Shown here in pieces: positions 1 through 10,414 of a DNA stretch of 64,000 nt; position 1 is the first letter of the stretch; each line of letters starts with the position of its first letter. Both the position numbers and the translations under genes were made by a program. The stretch is from Aphanomyces cochlioides (Eukaryota > Oomycota > Saprolegniomycetes > Saprolegniales > Verrucalvaceae). The notes beneath the pieces were generated by a model. It had not been told where the DNA came from. It did no database searches and was given only the letters and a program-made list of their open reading frames with translations. Location of the stretch: positions 372,001-436,000 of the forward strand of contig JAHQRK010000013.1 in the NCBI GenBank assembly GCA_019828595.1, in the 5' to 3' direction.

Positions 1-966
1 GTATACCCAAAACGTCACTTTGCACTTTTTGTCTATTTTTGGACCATTGTCGTTCCTGTCACTCCACTTTGGTGTACTCCCCCATGAGATGGAATGCATT
101 GCCATGGCTGATATGCTGACAAGCCAGAGTGCCATCAAGCCATTGGTAGCTCAATACCCAATGGCTAGCAAAGGCTGGTATATGCGGTGAAACAGCGGGC
201 TATGGGTGCACAACTGTTTCAAGATGAATGCGCAAATGATGGCGAATTTGTTCAATGCCAACGTCGGAAGACACAGTAAACATTGCATTCATTTACTAAG
301 CAGCTTGGTGAAAAGTTGGTGAAATTAACAGCGTGAAGGAGCAGTTCTTGGCCGATGCCATGACATGGCCTTCACACAATCAATGGAGGCGGGTATAAAA
401 GATGCGAGTTCTCCAAGTCTTATAGCGACGTATTGTGGGTGCATTCTTTCAAGGCTTTGCCATGGACTCTTCAGCCATGAATTCCAGCGACAAGGTAATC
501 TGTCTACCCATTGATCGAAGTGTCACTGGCGACCGATTGGACACTCGTGTACCAATGACTCTGCGCGATGTAGACTCGTCAGGGGGAACTAACAAATCCA
601 CACAGACTCTGCCATGATCCATCTAGTCTTTCTTGTCCTCTTTGATAGCGAATTGCATAGTTCTGGGGGTGGCAATCTCACCGCCCTGCTGTGCACTTCA
701 TGCGCTATCGAGGGGGCTAGCATTTAGTCTGTGGAACGATCTCCAGGGCGAATTTCAACCCGTGAAGCGTTAAGTCCACATGGCTCTCGATTCAATATTT
801 CACGAGTGTGACAGTGCTGCTTGTCGAACGCACTAAAGCCAACTGGGGACGCCAGACACTGGCGATGGAGTCAACTTCAAGGATTTTTTACATCGTCCAA
901 GTTGACCAGATGAAACTTCCCCTGACGAGAAAAATCCTCCACATCAAACGCACTTTTGAATTTGCC
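1..966. other. 5' flank of the transporter gene; no supported gene
   Basis: I see no convincing coding sequence. The only open frame, near 435-617, is about 60 codons, opens on GTG and has no recognisable domain. A TATA-like stretch (GGTATAAAAG) sits near 391-401, but it is about 570 bases from the transporter start and may be chance. The long transporter frame is open back to about 808. The residues before 967 are not hydrophobic and look like readthrough of the leader. Confidence 0.5.
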
Positions 967-2691
967 ATGGATTTGGAAGAACGGTTGTCATATATTCACT
1001 CGGCCAACAGCGCGACGGCCAAGCAAGGCGTCGTCCTGGACGATGGGTACAATCAAGTCAAGTCTCCTGCCAAGGACATTGAAGACTTGGAAGGAGGCGC
1101 TCTCGTCGAAGGCGGTGCCCTCAACTTGCTCTCCCGTGAAGCCATGGGTCTCTTCATGCAATACGGCGCCATTGGTGTCATCTACGGCTTGATCCCCGCT
1201 CTCAGCTATCCCATCTTTACCGTCTACTTGAATCTTGAAGGCTACCAAACATCGGCGTACAGTGTCTTGGTCGTCATCGGCTGGTCATACAAGATCTTCT
1301 TTGGTGCTTTGTCCGACTGCTTTCCCATCTTTGGCTATCGTCGAAAGCCCTACATGGTCATCGGCTGGATCGTCACCATGATCTGCTTGGCTATCATGGC
1401 GTTCTCCAACTTGGGCGAGCCGTACTGCAACCGTGAAAAGACCAAGTACTGCGGCACGACGTTGAGCCAAGTGCCAGCCTCGGAACTGCAATATTTCAAC
1501 TTTAACGCCCCCAACAAGGGAACCACGTTCATCGTGCTCTCCATGCTTGTCTCGTTCGGCTACGTCTTGGCGGATTGTGCTGCCGACGCCATGGTCGTCG
1601 AATATGCTCAACGTGAACCCATTGCGATCCGTGGCCGTGTCCAAACGGCCATCTACACGGTGCGCACTGTCACTGGTATGTTTGCTCTGTGCATCAGTGG
1701 CTTTGGCTTGAACGGTGCCAACTACAAAGGCTCCTTCTCCTTCTCGATGGCCCCCAATGTTCCCTACGGTCTTTGCTTGATCCCGTGTGTGCTGGTCGTC
1801 ATTTCGACGTTTTGGCTCGTGGTTGACAAGAAGCACCAAGGTGAACCCGTCCGAGTATACGCGGCCAAGATCTGGGACTTGTTGCAACAACGCGCGGTGT
1901 GGCAAATCTGTGCTTTCCGCTTCGTCGTGAGTGGTCTCCAAGCGATTGGTGTGACGGCAACGAGTCCTGTGAGCGCCTACTGGGCCAAGGTCGAGCCACT
2001 GAACGACTCGTTGTCTCAAATCATTGGCAGTGGAATCTACGCTGTCTTCTTGTTTGTTGTTGGCAAGTGGGGATTGCACTGGAACTGGCGCTACTGCATT
2101 GCGATCGCGACGCTCAGTGTGATTGCGATCGACGGGTTCGTTGCCTTCATGACGATCTGGGATGTCATCCGCAACCAGTGGTTCTTCACTGGCGTTGCTT
2201 TGGCCGACCAAGTGCCAACGAGTGTGCGTTTCATCGTCGCGACGTACTGTGCTGTCGAAGTCGCTGATGTCGGCACGGAAGGTGCCACTTATGGTCTCAT
2301 CTCGTCCATCCAAAACTTGATGTCGCCCTTTGGTTCTGTCATCTACAAGTACGTCGACTCGTACTTCAAAGTGTCCGTGAACGACATCAAGGCCGACACG
2401 AACGAAGTCCGTTGGGACGTCACGTATGTCTACTTGATCTCGTACGGCTGCAAGATCGTGTCGTTGGTCGGCTTGCTCTTGTTGCCCCCTCAACGCCCTC
2501 AAATTCAGGCCTTGAAGAAGAAGGGTCAACGTAGTAAGGTCGCTGCTGTGATTGTGATCGTGGGCTTCTTGGCAATCTTGTCGTTTGCCACGACAAGCAA
2601 CATCATGTCGATTTACCCTTCGACCAAGTGCTACCGCATTGCTGGCGGCAACGGCAAACTGGACCCCAAGACTGGTAAATGCCCCAAGTAG
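967..2691 (+). CDS. Folate-biopterin transporter (FBT/BT1 family) membrane protein
   Basis: Predicted 574-residue polytopic membrane protein of the major-facilitator-like folate-biopterin transporter family, expected to move folates, pterins or related solutes across a membrane. The frame is open from about 808 on a GTG. I chose the ATG at 967 because it has a good context (GCCATGG) and precedes a short acidic cytosolic N-terminus. About twelve hydrophobic segments follow. Visible landmarks are the loop GALSDCFPIFGYRRKPYM after an early helix, which matches the family's conserved D-x-x-P...G-x-R-R-x-x-Y signature, and a helix containing ADCAADAMVVEYAQ. The C-terminus has a basic QALKKKGQRSK stretch, a last helix and a Cys-containing tail. 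There is no intron. Length is typical of oomycete members, a family that is expanded in this group. Fragments of a close copy lie at 12966-13410 and 18201-18370. Substrate cannot be assigned from sequence. Confidence 0.9.
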   Translation: MDLEERLSYIHSANSATAKQGVVLDDGYNQVKSPAKDIEDLEGGALVEGGALNLLSREAMGLFMQYGAIGVIYGLIPALSYPIFTVYLNLEGYQTSAYSVLVVIGWSYKIFFGALSDCFPIFGYRRKPYMVIGWIVTMICLAIMAFSNLGEPYCNREKTKYCGTTLSQVPASELQYFNFNAPNKGTTFIVLSMLVSFGYVLADCAADAMVVEYAQREPIAIRGRVQTAIYTVRTVTGMFALCISGFGLNGANYKGSFSFSMAPNVPYGLCLIPCVLVVISTFWLVVDKKHQGEPVRVYAAKIWDLLQQRAVWQICAFRFVVSGLQAIGVTATSPVSAYWAKVEPLNDSLSQIIGSGIYAVFLFVVGKWGLHWNWRYCIAIATLSVIAIDGFVAFMTIWDVIRNQWFFTGVALADQVPTSVRFIVATYCAVEVADVGTEGATYGLISSIQNLMSPFGSVIYKYVDSYFKVSVNDIKADTNEVRWDVTYVYLISYGCKIVSLVGLLLLPPQRPQIQALKKKGQRSKVAAVIVIVGFLAILSFATTSNIMSIYPSTKCYRIAGGNGKLDPKTGKCPK

Positions 2692-2984
2692 AGTGATGTA
2701 ATGAATATAAAAAGAGTGTCGTGTGTGAATGCTAGCATTCTCTGCTGTTTGCATCATCGGCATACTGGGAACTTGCCGCTTGTGTGAGGATGAGTCATGT
2801 ATTTGAAGTTGAACTGGGAGCTCGAGACCCTTGGCAACGTGACTCAAGCGATCAACATGTCCAAGGCAGCCGGAAAGGCCAACGAGACCGCGCAGTCGTC
2901 GCAAACGCCATCGACGACAAAAAAGATTGTATATTGACAATGATTGATTATCCCAGGCTTGGAGGGGGGTACAATCTACAATCT

Positions 2985-3374
2985 TTATGTTTGTTTCTCC
3001 CCTGGATATCGTTGACTGTAGTAATCTTCACCATAGGAAGTGTGCCAACGACGACGGGGAGGAGATTGCCCACCTTCACGAGAGGGAGCGCTGGGCGTGC
3101 CATTTTGCCCACCTTCACGACGGGGAGAGCGCGCTCTGTCACGACCACGAGAGGGAGTGTGCGGAATGCCATGTGGTTCACGTCATCTTGGGGGCGACTG
3201 TGGTCGGGACCGCCCACTTCCACCCGGCATGGATCCGCGAGAACCGGACCGCCCTGGACCATCACTTAGACTTCTTGGACTGGTCTCGATTGATTCAAGT
3301 CCCCGCGCCTTCATCGAAGGACTCGATGCAGTGGCCACCGCGATGAGAGAAACAGTAAAAGCAAGAAGACGCAT
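2985..3374 (-). pseudogene. Broken secreted Ser/Pro/Arg/Gly-rich protein (nonsense mutation)
   Basis: A 129-codon frame starting MRLLAFTVSLIAVATASS, a clear N-terminal signal peptide, followed by a low-complexity region rich in Ser, Pro, Arg and Gly with SPRR-like repeats. It is interrupted by an in-frame TGA at 3183-3185. The intact paralogue at 17347-17682 reads CGA (Arg) at the corresponding position, inside PPRRREPNG, so one C-to-T change explains the stop. Downstream of the stop the frame stays open to a TAA at 2985 and still aligns with the paralogue. It lies tail-to-tail with the transporter. Function is unknown. A small secreted, possibly cell-surface or effector-like protein is the most that can be said. 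Confidence 0.75.
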
Positions 3375-4987
3375 GGGCAAGATAAAATTCCAGAATGACC
3401 ACGACAAATGCGGATTCACTTTGTCTTGCCAAATGTACCCAATTCTCAAGCAAAGACAAGAACGTTCTTGGAGCAGTGACGGCGTTGCTTGTTGTTACTG
3501 GAATCACCACGGATTCTACTTCGTGTGGCGTAATAAAGTGGGTTTTCGCCGGATTTCTTCGAGAGACGAACGCTTCTGATGGGGAGGATTAGCGGCGTCC
3601 AGCGTGTTCAACCGTGGGAAGATTAAGGAACGATTGTCCAGTTATGAACGTCCTTGTACGGGGACAACGAGGACCGAAGATGGGTGACGTGTCACGTTGT
3701 GCAGGGTGTTTTGAGGTACACCGATGTCCAGTGACACTTCACAATGAAGTATTATATATAAAAGGTTATTCGTGTCGAGGATGCAAGTTCCCTATTACTC
3801 TTCCATTTGATTGATCGTAAATCAAAGAGTATCACTTTTAACAGTTTGTTATGTTTCTGCATTTTAACATCTCTACACCCACAAATTTTTATTTGAACTT
3901 GATTGCATTTGATCGAGATATGGGGATTTGGGATCTCGATGCCCCCGACAAGTAGAATGGGTCTGGTCTCCACCTCCACGTCCACTTAGGAGACTTAGAG
4001 TCTCCTCGTGTGAATGACATATTATCCGGATCCGGTATTTGAGCCAATCACGTGCCAGTTATCCTGTGCACCCTTGTTCTCCCAACTGTCCCCCAGACGA
4101 TAGAAAGTTGTCCAGCCATGCGGTTGTGGTTGTCTCATCTTGGACCATTCCAGTTGCAGTATGAAGGAATGGTCCTCACCATTGTCTCCATTAGAGAGCA
4201 AATCGGCGGAAATTTATATTATCGACAGACACAACCTCCATTTTTTTCTCGATTAAAGCCTGGTCGATGCCATGTTCCCCATACCATAGGTATGCTTGGT
4301 TTCATGAAAAGTTTATCGGGAGCGCTACATGTAACATGGGAGTAAATTCGTTCACCTGAATACATTGTGTACCAAGCAGAATCCTGCTGATTTTTGAGAA
4401 GGGCACCTGATTTCTTTCACGCAACATTTCACGTAGCCTGAGCATCATGAAGGAGTACCGTTGACTCTGGCGCCGCGCTCTTTTCAGGAGCATCGCCTGG
4501 ACAAGAAGCGACACCATTGATATTGGCTCTCGCTTACCAGATAATGTAGCCAATAGAAATCTATAAAGTCATATTTTTATCCAATGAAAATCATTTAATT
4601 ATGTCATTTGTGTGATTTTTGGTGGAAATCATTGGATTTTTTCATCCCAAATTGGACTGGTAAAGAAAAAAATACACTGTATTGTGTCTCTAGAAAAAAC
4701 TGGAATCTTGCCAAGAAAATATCGACGCAGCCATTTTGACGCAAAAATGACGCAATATAAACTTCAAATGAAATGAAATTGAATGCTGCGAACATGTTTT
4801 TCAAACATTTAAAACGTTTGAAATTACTATTTAACGTTTATGATCGAGAAAATGCTTGCATAAACCTTAAATAGTGCATGCGTCCATTAAATGAAACATT
4901 TTCGAAACATCTCAAAACTCCAATATCCGGACACACAAATTTAAATGCGAAATGCAAAGGGATTTGCGAGATTTTTGGCAGTCGTCC
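3375..4987. other. Intergenic, AT-rich; MITE-end fragment
   Basis: No gene supported. Positions 3375-3520 are shared with about 17690-17820, so the duplicated block extends past the secreted gene. The sequence GAGTAAATTCGTTCACCTGA near 4339 matches the end of the MITE family seen whole at 12356, 18819 and 32618, and probably marks a truncated member. The rest is AT-rich without recognisable features. Confidence 0.5.
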
Positions 4988-5001
4988 ATTGTAATACGTA
5001 G

Positions 5002-5020
5002 GGGGGAAATTGGCTCAGTG
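5002..5020 (+). repeat. Isolated tRNA A-box-like fragment
   Basis: Nineteen bases (GGGGGAAATTGGCTCAGTG) are identical to 6222-6240, the 5' end of the tRNA-like sequence. The match stops immediately after the A-box. It probably belongs to a truncated copy of the same tRNA-derived repeat. Confidence 0.4.
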
Positions 5021-5029
5021 TACAATCGC

Positions 5030-6220
5030 GTATATTGAATTTAATTATACGCTAAATAATAATGACCGTCATTAATCACTCTTGAGTGAATAATATTGGT
5101 ACTTGTGAGATTTGAACGCAGGCAGATTTACCTCTTGAAATTTGATTTTTGTTGTATCAGTTGATACAGGTAAAAGTTGGCTTCTTGACACGTCGCATGT
5201 GCTGTCGATTGTGGTCTTCATGTCGTGTAACAACATGAATGGTCTTGGGTTATGTGGACATGGGACCGACTTGTCTTGTCTTCGACGTCAGATGGGTGTG
5301 GAGTAATCTTGGACTGGCTTCAGAACGTCCACATGTTGCTTTGACTAATCTTGGACAGGACCATTGGCACCAGATGATGTGTGAACTAATCTTCCACTGG
5401 ATTTTTTCTTGTCGCAAAGTGCTATCGTCGTTGAACGTTGGTGCGTCACCGTCGATTGTGCAGTCGTCATGGGTGCCTTGTTGTCGCATGTTCTTGGGTC
5501 GTTGATCGTGTCTTGATGTTTGTATGGTCTTGCCAGAGGAAGTTCACTGGATTTTTTTCTTGCCGGACTTGAAAATTTGAGTGGCGGAGAACTTCCTTGA
5601 GGATGTTTTGAAAAGTTCCTTGGCCATTTTTCAATTTTGCCGCTGCCATGCCGCCGTGATGCTGTCGCTCTGCTGCTTCGTTTGGCCGCTGATGTTGCTG
5701 TTCGTGGTCGTGTTGTGCTGTTGTTGCCGCTTGGTGTGCCGTGCTGCTGCTGCTGTGGTCGCTTGCTGTGCCGTGTCGTTGTTGCCGCTACCGTGTCCGT
5801 GCTGCCGTGTTTTTGCCGCTTGCTATGCCGACGCTCGTGTGACTTGCTGTGGGTGCGACTTGCCGTGGGTGCGATCTGCCATGGGTGCGATGGGTGCGAC
5901 CGCGATACACGATGGCTGAAGAAGGCGATGGGCTTCAAGGAAGACAAGATTCAAGGCGTTCAAGAACAAGAGCCAGCTGGAGCGAATAGCGAACGGTCAA
6001 ATCTCCGTCCCTTCGTGAGTGTCGGGACGCAGGGCCTCACCCGTCTTTCTGCTCGTGGTTTGATTCGGCTGGCTTTTGAGAAGAAGGCGTCCAAGGCGTT
6101 CAAGGAAGAAAAGCGCGAAGACTTTTTTCCAAGTCGGCTCTGCTTTTGTGGAGTCGCCAGCGTGTCGCTTGGAGTGCCGAAAAAAGCTGGCTGTGGGGTG
6201 TGACGAGGGGGGATACCTCC
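5030..6220. other. Low-complexity GC-rich region, no supported gene
   Basis: Between about 5640 and 5900 the plus strand is cryptically repetitive: GCTGCTG/TGCCG runs followed by three to four imperfect copies of a unit like GACTTGCCGTGGGTGC near 5830-5900. Open frames on both strands (for example 5345-5947 minus) are Ser/Thr/Arg/Gln-rich or Cys/Val/Leu-rich products of this repetitiveness, with no domain. I treat them as non-coding. Confidence 0.5.
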
Positions 6221-6223
6221 GGG

Positions 6224-6294
6224 GGAAATTGGCTCAGTGGTAGAGCACACGCTTCGTAAGCGAGAGGTCACCGGTTCGATCCCGGGCTAGGACG
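6224..6294 (+). pseudogene. tRNA-Thr(CGU)-like sequence, degenerate (possible SINE head)
   Basis: The sequence has an intact A box (TGGCTCAGTGG) and B box (GGTTCGATCC). The anticodon loop TTCGTAA would read CGU, i.e. threonine. The anticodon stem has an A-A mismatch. The putative acceptor strands GGGAAAT and CTAGGAC do not pair, and the T stem has an A-G mismatch. Intact internal RNA polymerase III boxes with a broken acceptor stem suggest a tRNA pseudogene or the head of a tRNA-derived SINE rather than a working tRNA. A 19-base copy of its 5' end sits at 5002-5020. Confidence 0.55.
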
Positions 6295-6764
6295 AGGGAT
6301 TTGAAACCCCTCCACCCCCCCTGTCCGAAAGCACGGTATTTAATGGGATGTATGTGATCGGGAAAGTTAAGTGCGCCTCGAACTTACAAGAGAAGGATTG
6401 TCCGGAAGCGGTTACCGGAATGAAAGTGTCAGTTTAATGTGGCCGTTCTGTAAAAACGTGTCGAATCGCTGTACTACCGAAAAGGTAGAACTATCAAGAC
6501 AAAGCCGTTAGACCTGGTCCAGCTGAGTTAAAAGTTGTTCATATCCACTATAACCTAGGTAATATACTCAATAAACCATTGTAATACGTGGGATAACACG
6601 TGGGATGTCGATACCATTCTATTGCGTTCTTTTCACGAGACTGCTGCGCTTTTGGAATGCTACAAATGGGCGTGGTCGTCGCTTGTTGTGTTTGCCAAAA
6701 CAAACAACAATACTGTAGTGGTTTTCTCTGTCATTGTTCAAATTCTCATCAAGGTGTTTCTGGC
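6295..6764. other. Sequence after the tRNA-like unit
   Basis: No gene supported. A small hairpin (GAGGGATTTGAAACCCCTC) directly follows the tRNA-like sequence. Near 6578-6611 a stretch beginning CATTGTAATACGTGGGATAA recurs inverted near 12287-12322, and its first twelve bases recur at 4988. This marks a short dispersed repeat. Confidence 0.4.
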
Positions 6765-7223
6765 ATGCGTCTCTTGATTTCCTCGGCGTTGGCTACATAT
6801 GCTGTCGTGGCTTTTAAACAACCTCGCCAAGACTCGCCAGTTGTGTTGGCCCACCAACAAGCCTACATGGACTCCGCTGTCAAAGATCTCCGCACTCTCA
6901 AACAAGAAGTACCGACTGTCTCGTATGGCTCACGTGCGAGGCGACTAGCAGCGGCTTGTGGTATGTTTACCAGTTGTTTCAAAGGCCAGAGCCGCGCGCC
7001 ATCCATCCGTCGTCAAGATTCGCTGACCGCTAGCCAGCGGCTCGAACATACCCAATGGGAATTTCCAATTCAGCCCCAGGCACAACAGAGACAAGGACGG
7101 ACCCAGAGGCGCCAGGCACCCCAGAGGCAAGTGAGCATGTCGGGGCGTAGTTCTGGCCCTCATAGCCGTCAAGACTCGAGTAGTCCTGTCCGACAATATT
7201 CGGCTCGCTTGGAACCACGTTAA
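6765..7223 (+). CDS. Putative secreted RQDS-repeat protein
   Basis: Predicted 152 residues. I use the ATG at 6765, inside a longer open frame, because it places a typical signal peptide first (MRLLISSALATYAVVAF). The mature part is rich in Gln, Arg, Ser and Pro. The motif RQDS recurs in PRQDSP, RRQDSL and SRQDSS, with a related VRQYSAR near the C-terminus. There is a Cys pair around residues 65-71 (CGMFTSC). No known domain is recognised. Support that this is a real reading frame comes from the minus-strand relative at 8834-9012, which keeps the C-terminal SRQDSGSPVRQYSAR and a stop at the equivalent place. It could be a small secreted, effector-like protein; this is inference only. Confidence 0.55.
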   Translation: MRLLISSALATYAVVAFKQPRQDSPVVLAHQQAYMDSAVKDLRTLKQEVPTVSYGSRARRLAAACGMFTSCFKGQSRAPSIRRQDSLTASQRLEHTQWEFPIQPQAQQRQGRTQRRQAPQRQVSMSGRSSGPHSRQDSSSPVRQYSARLEPR

Positions 7224-8833
7224 CTTGATCTAACATGATGCATGTACGTGCAAAGTATAAACTGACCAGTCATGAGCGATTTATCGCACGACATAGGACC
7301 CTCTCGGGGGCCAATTAGAAATCAAGTAGCAGGAACTTGAATGAATACGAAGGCTTACTCGGTAATTGGCTTAATTGCTGCGCACCTTTGTCGGTTCAAT
7401 ACAGAGGAATCTGTGCTGGGCTCACTTTCCTCGTCGTCTCAAAGTTATTTGCACTCGTACAGAATGTCGTATTCCATCGAGAGTCTCATTTTTGGAGTAC
7501 AACGAAATGCATTCCAAAGTTGAATGCGCACTGAACCCCACATCCATTTCATGACGACCATGTTTAAAAATATCTTCATGGGAAGTGTTGTTTTGTCCAG
7601 ATAATGTCGATGCAGAGTTCTTGAGAACTTTTTGACGCGCTCCCATGACTGGCGAATCTCAGACAGCGACGACGGCAGATGCTGTAAGCGCGAGGAAGGC
7701 CTAGACACGCATGGTAGGAGCTCCTTGAAGGCAATTTGCACAATGACAAACGACATGAGCTTTGATGTTCGTCGTGAAATTCAACCACAACATGCTGACA
7801 AATTCCAAGAACGCTACAGTCGTGTGAGTCGAATCCATGATGACACATACGAGCTGGAGTGCCCCAGTTGACCCCCTCGACATGGATCGAAGTCAGAGAG
7901 ACTCGTTTTAAAAGATTGAATGGTGTCGAAGCATCATTCAGATTGGAACACTCTATCTTGAAATGGATGCGGGGGACAGAACACATATTGGCTTGCTACG
8001 TCTTTCGTTGTGATACAGGCGGACAGAGAGGTACGAAAGCATGGTTCACACACACCTGTGTAGGCATGTTTTGATGGATCGCCCTTGCATTTGGGCCATT
8101 GGGTTGTTCTATCGTTGACGTCAGTTTTTTCCTCAGGTCGCATCGCAAACACGATCCTCCAAAAGATCCTCTATGCCTGCAATATAATGAGGATTGAGAA
8201 GAACTCATGCATTTCTCCGGTTTTGCTATGCAGCTCATGTTTAGGAATATATTTGCCAGCATAAATGTTGTTCGCATGCACGAAAGTTCCAGATGTGAAA
8301 CAATGAGGGCAACTCGTAGTTGCCCTCCCAGATGCAGCAACTCGGCTCCACGTGGAACAACTTTGGGAAGTCACCAAGGTTCCAATGTGTCAATGTGGTC
8401 CGGTCAAGAGGCCCAAGGAACTCAACGACCCCAACAGAGAGGCCATTTTGAGGCAGGCTCTGAGCAAAAAATTAAGCAAGAAGGACAAATTTCCAAGCTC
8501 TGCTACACTCTGCTTCCCATCTCTTGACTTGGTGCAAGCCGATCATGCTTGTTGCCCGTGTTGAGACTAAAGCAGCGATATAATATCATTATCTGGAAAC
8601 GCAATATGGTCGATTTACGAGAAATGCCAAGCTTCATATCTACCATTGACTCTTTCCGACGACGGTGTAGCTCGTTTGATACTAGTACAAGAACTACCTG
8701 GCCAAGAACTACAGTGTAGTGGCATGGCACTTTGGGAAGGCACATTCCTTGACGCAAGTAATTCTTTGGAAATGTATTGCTGACAAATTGAAGATTTTGC
8801 TCAACGGATTGCATCAGGATGCACCACGTGGGG
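7224..8833. other. Intergenic, no supported gene
   Basis: Several open frames of 60-136 codons exist on both strands, but none shows a domain, signal peptide or similarity to another part of the window. The region separates the RQDS gene from its inverted remnant. Confidence 0.4.
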
Positions 8834-9012
8834 CTAACGTGGATCGATGCGAGCTGAATATTGTCGGACAGGACTACCCGAATCTTGACGACTCAGTCTA
8901 CTAGAACGATGTCTGGACGTACTCCCTTGTCTCTGCGGACTCTGGTGCCTCTGGGCTGGGCTGGCGCCGCTCAGCCCTCTCTCGTCTCGCAAGCACCTCA
9001 GGTGGAAGAGTA
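8834..9012 (-). pseudogene. C-terminal remnant of an RQDS-repeat protein
   Basis: Read on the minus strand the frame gives QRHQSPQRQGSTSR followed by SRQDSGSPVRQYSARIDPR and TAG at 8834. This aligns with the end of the 6765-7223 protein (QRRQAPQRQVSMSG... SRQDSSSPVRQYSARLEPR). The stop position and spacing are conserved. No signal peptide or N-terminal half can be found upstream, so this is a truncated inverted copy. Confidence 0.55.
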
Positions 9013-10167
9013 AAGTACCACCGGGTCATATCTGCTCGCTGGGCAGGGGTTGGCGAGTTTTGTCAGCCCAAGTCTTGAGGTGTATTCGAAGGTGATTACA
9101 GCTAATGCAAAGTTGAATTTCGTCTACGGATGCCGTCCGCAAAGCCATTTCGGGCCAACGTGGACGGAAGTATGCAGCCAAAATGTCTTGGACAGAGCTG
9201 GACCAACGGCGACGGCTATTGACCTTGCCTCTGGTTTTTGTACCTCTCCATATAGCAGGGAGAGGCCTCCAAACATCGTCTCCAGGGGGTGGCACCCCTT
9301 GAGATGGAGCTCTCTGGGCCTGCCGTTCTCGATATGGAACGATACAATACAGCCCACTGCCATGTCGAAAGCATTTCCCAACGAGATAGACTAGCGATCG
9401 ACATCTTTCTAAAGCTATATTTGCCTTACATTTTCGAAATTGACCATACCATATTTGACATGTTATAGCGGTGTGTTTTCCATTCGAAAACCTCCTAAAT
9501 ATAGTTTTTTTGAGCAACTGACAAAAAATTATTTGAAAGGTATTTAATTCTTAAGGTGCTCCAGCATTGATTGCACTGATAGTCTTGAATATTAATACAT
9601 ACATACTAACAGTTAAACAAATCATAAAATACAGAAATTCTGAAATGATCTGACAAGGGCAAATTCTGTAGTCATTGAGAGATTAGACCCAACTTTGACA
9701 GGTCACGCCCTGTCAAAGACATTTCGTGAAGCAAATTTTCGCGCCAAGGTCAATTGAATTTGAAAAAACCTCAGCATTTGATTTTTATTGAATATTAGAG
9801 GTATTTCCGTTCGAAGTTTTCCTGTGCATACAAATTCCATTTTGTGCACCTTAAAAATACACCGCTATATTGTCATTTTCAACCAAATTTGTGGTTTTGA
9901 CCAAAAAGCGAATTCATTTTCAAATCGATTTCATCATACTGAAGTGGTGTGTGTCAGTGTGTGTTTTGCGTGAGTCAGGTGGCTGATCGATTCTGATTGG
10001 CTGACTATTTTTAATTTTTAATTCTAGCCAATCAGAGAAGCCCGTTCGATTCGGAATCGATTCGAAACCTCGGTCGATTCAAACTGTTCCTCACAATTTT
10101 GTATCAAAAGCACAATAACATGTCAAATAATATTTGACATGTTATAGCGGATGTTATCCCACACTGT
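9013..10167. other. AT-rich intergenic region with a 21-bp direct repeat
   Basis: No gene supported. The 21-base sequence beginning ATATTTGACATGTTATAGCG occurs at 9451-9471 and again at 10130-10150, just outside the Harbinger element. The longest open frame (about 9026-9517 minus) has no recognisable features. Confidence 0.45.
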
Positions 10168-10212
10168 GTTGCAGTGTACCATATTAGGGGGTTTCAATGT
10201 AAAAGATGAAGG

Positions 10213-10401
10213 GTGAAGGGTGGAGATGGGAAAATATTCGTAAGCTCCTATTGTCAAGAGCTCACTGATTCTTACACGAAAGCAAAGGACTTCATGAACC
10301 ACACTGGTGAGGGGATTTTGAGCGCTCTGGAGGAGCGTTCTATTGCAAAAGACGACCCTCAATACATCAAGGAAGCTCAAACTATAAAGGTTATTAAGGT
10401 A
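10213..10401 (+). pseudogene. Harbinger ORF1 (Myb/SANT-associated) C-terminal fragment
   Basis: The frame contains DSYTKAKDFMNHTGEGIL followed by a charged helix. From memory this resembles the C-terminal part of the Myb-like DNA-binding protein that accompanies oomycete Harbinger transposases. There is no Myb repeat left, and the frame runs out into the transposase end. The fragment meets the 3' end of the transposase head-on at about 10400, consistent with an internal deletion that removed both 3' ends. I considered that the minus strand here was a second transposase exon, but the plus-strand reading is the better protein. Confidence 0.45.
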
Positions 10402-10414
10402 TATACTTTAATAA

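Noticed and set aside
1285..2940. 551-codon open frame on the minus strand across the transporter gene
   Set aside because: It is antisense to a well-supported membrane protein, and its Asp/His/Arg-rich composition is what the complement of such a GC-rich gene gives. No domain.
5345..5947. 200-codon minus-strand Ser/Arg/Gln-rich frame
   Set aside because: Arises from low-complexity trinucleotide-like sequence, with no signal peptide, domain or paralogue.
6224..6294. Functional tRNA-Thr gene
   Set aside because: The acceptor stem cannot pair and the T and anticodon stems have mismatches.
9026..9517. 163-codon minus-strand ORF
   Set aside because: No domain, no paralogue, mixed composition; overlaps several other random frames.
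10123..10380. Second exon of the Harbinger transposase on the minus strand
   Set aside because: The joining intron would be about 34 nt with a poor 5' site, and the plus strand here reads as a better protein (DSYTKAKDFMNHTGEGIL).
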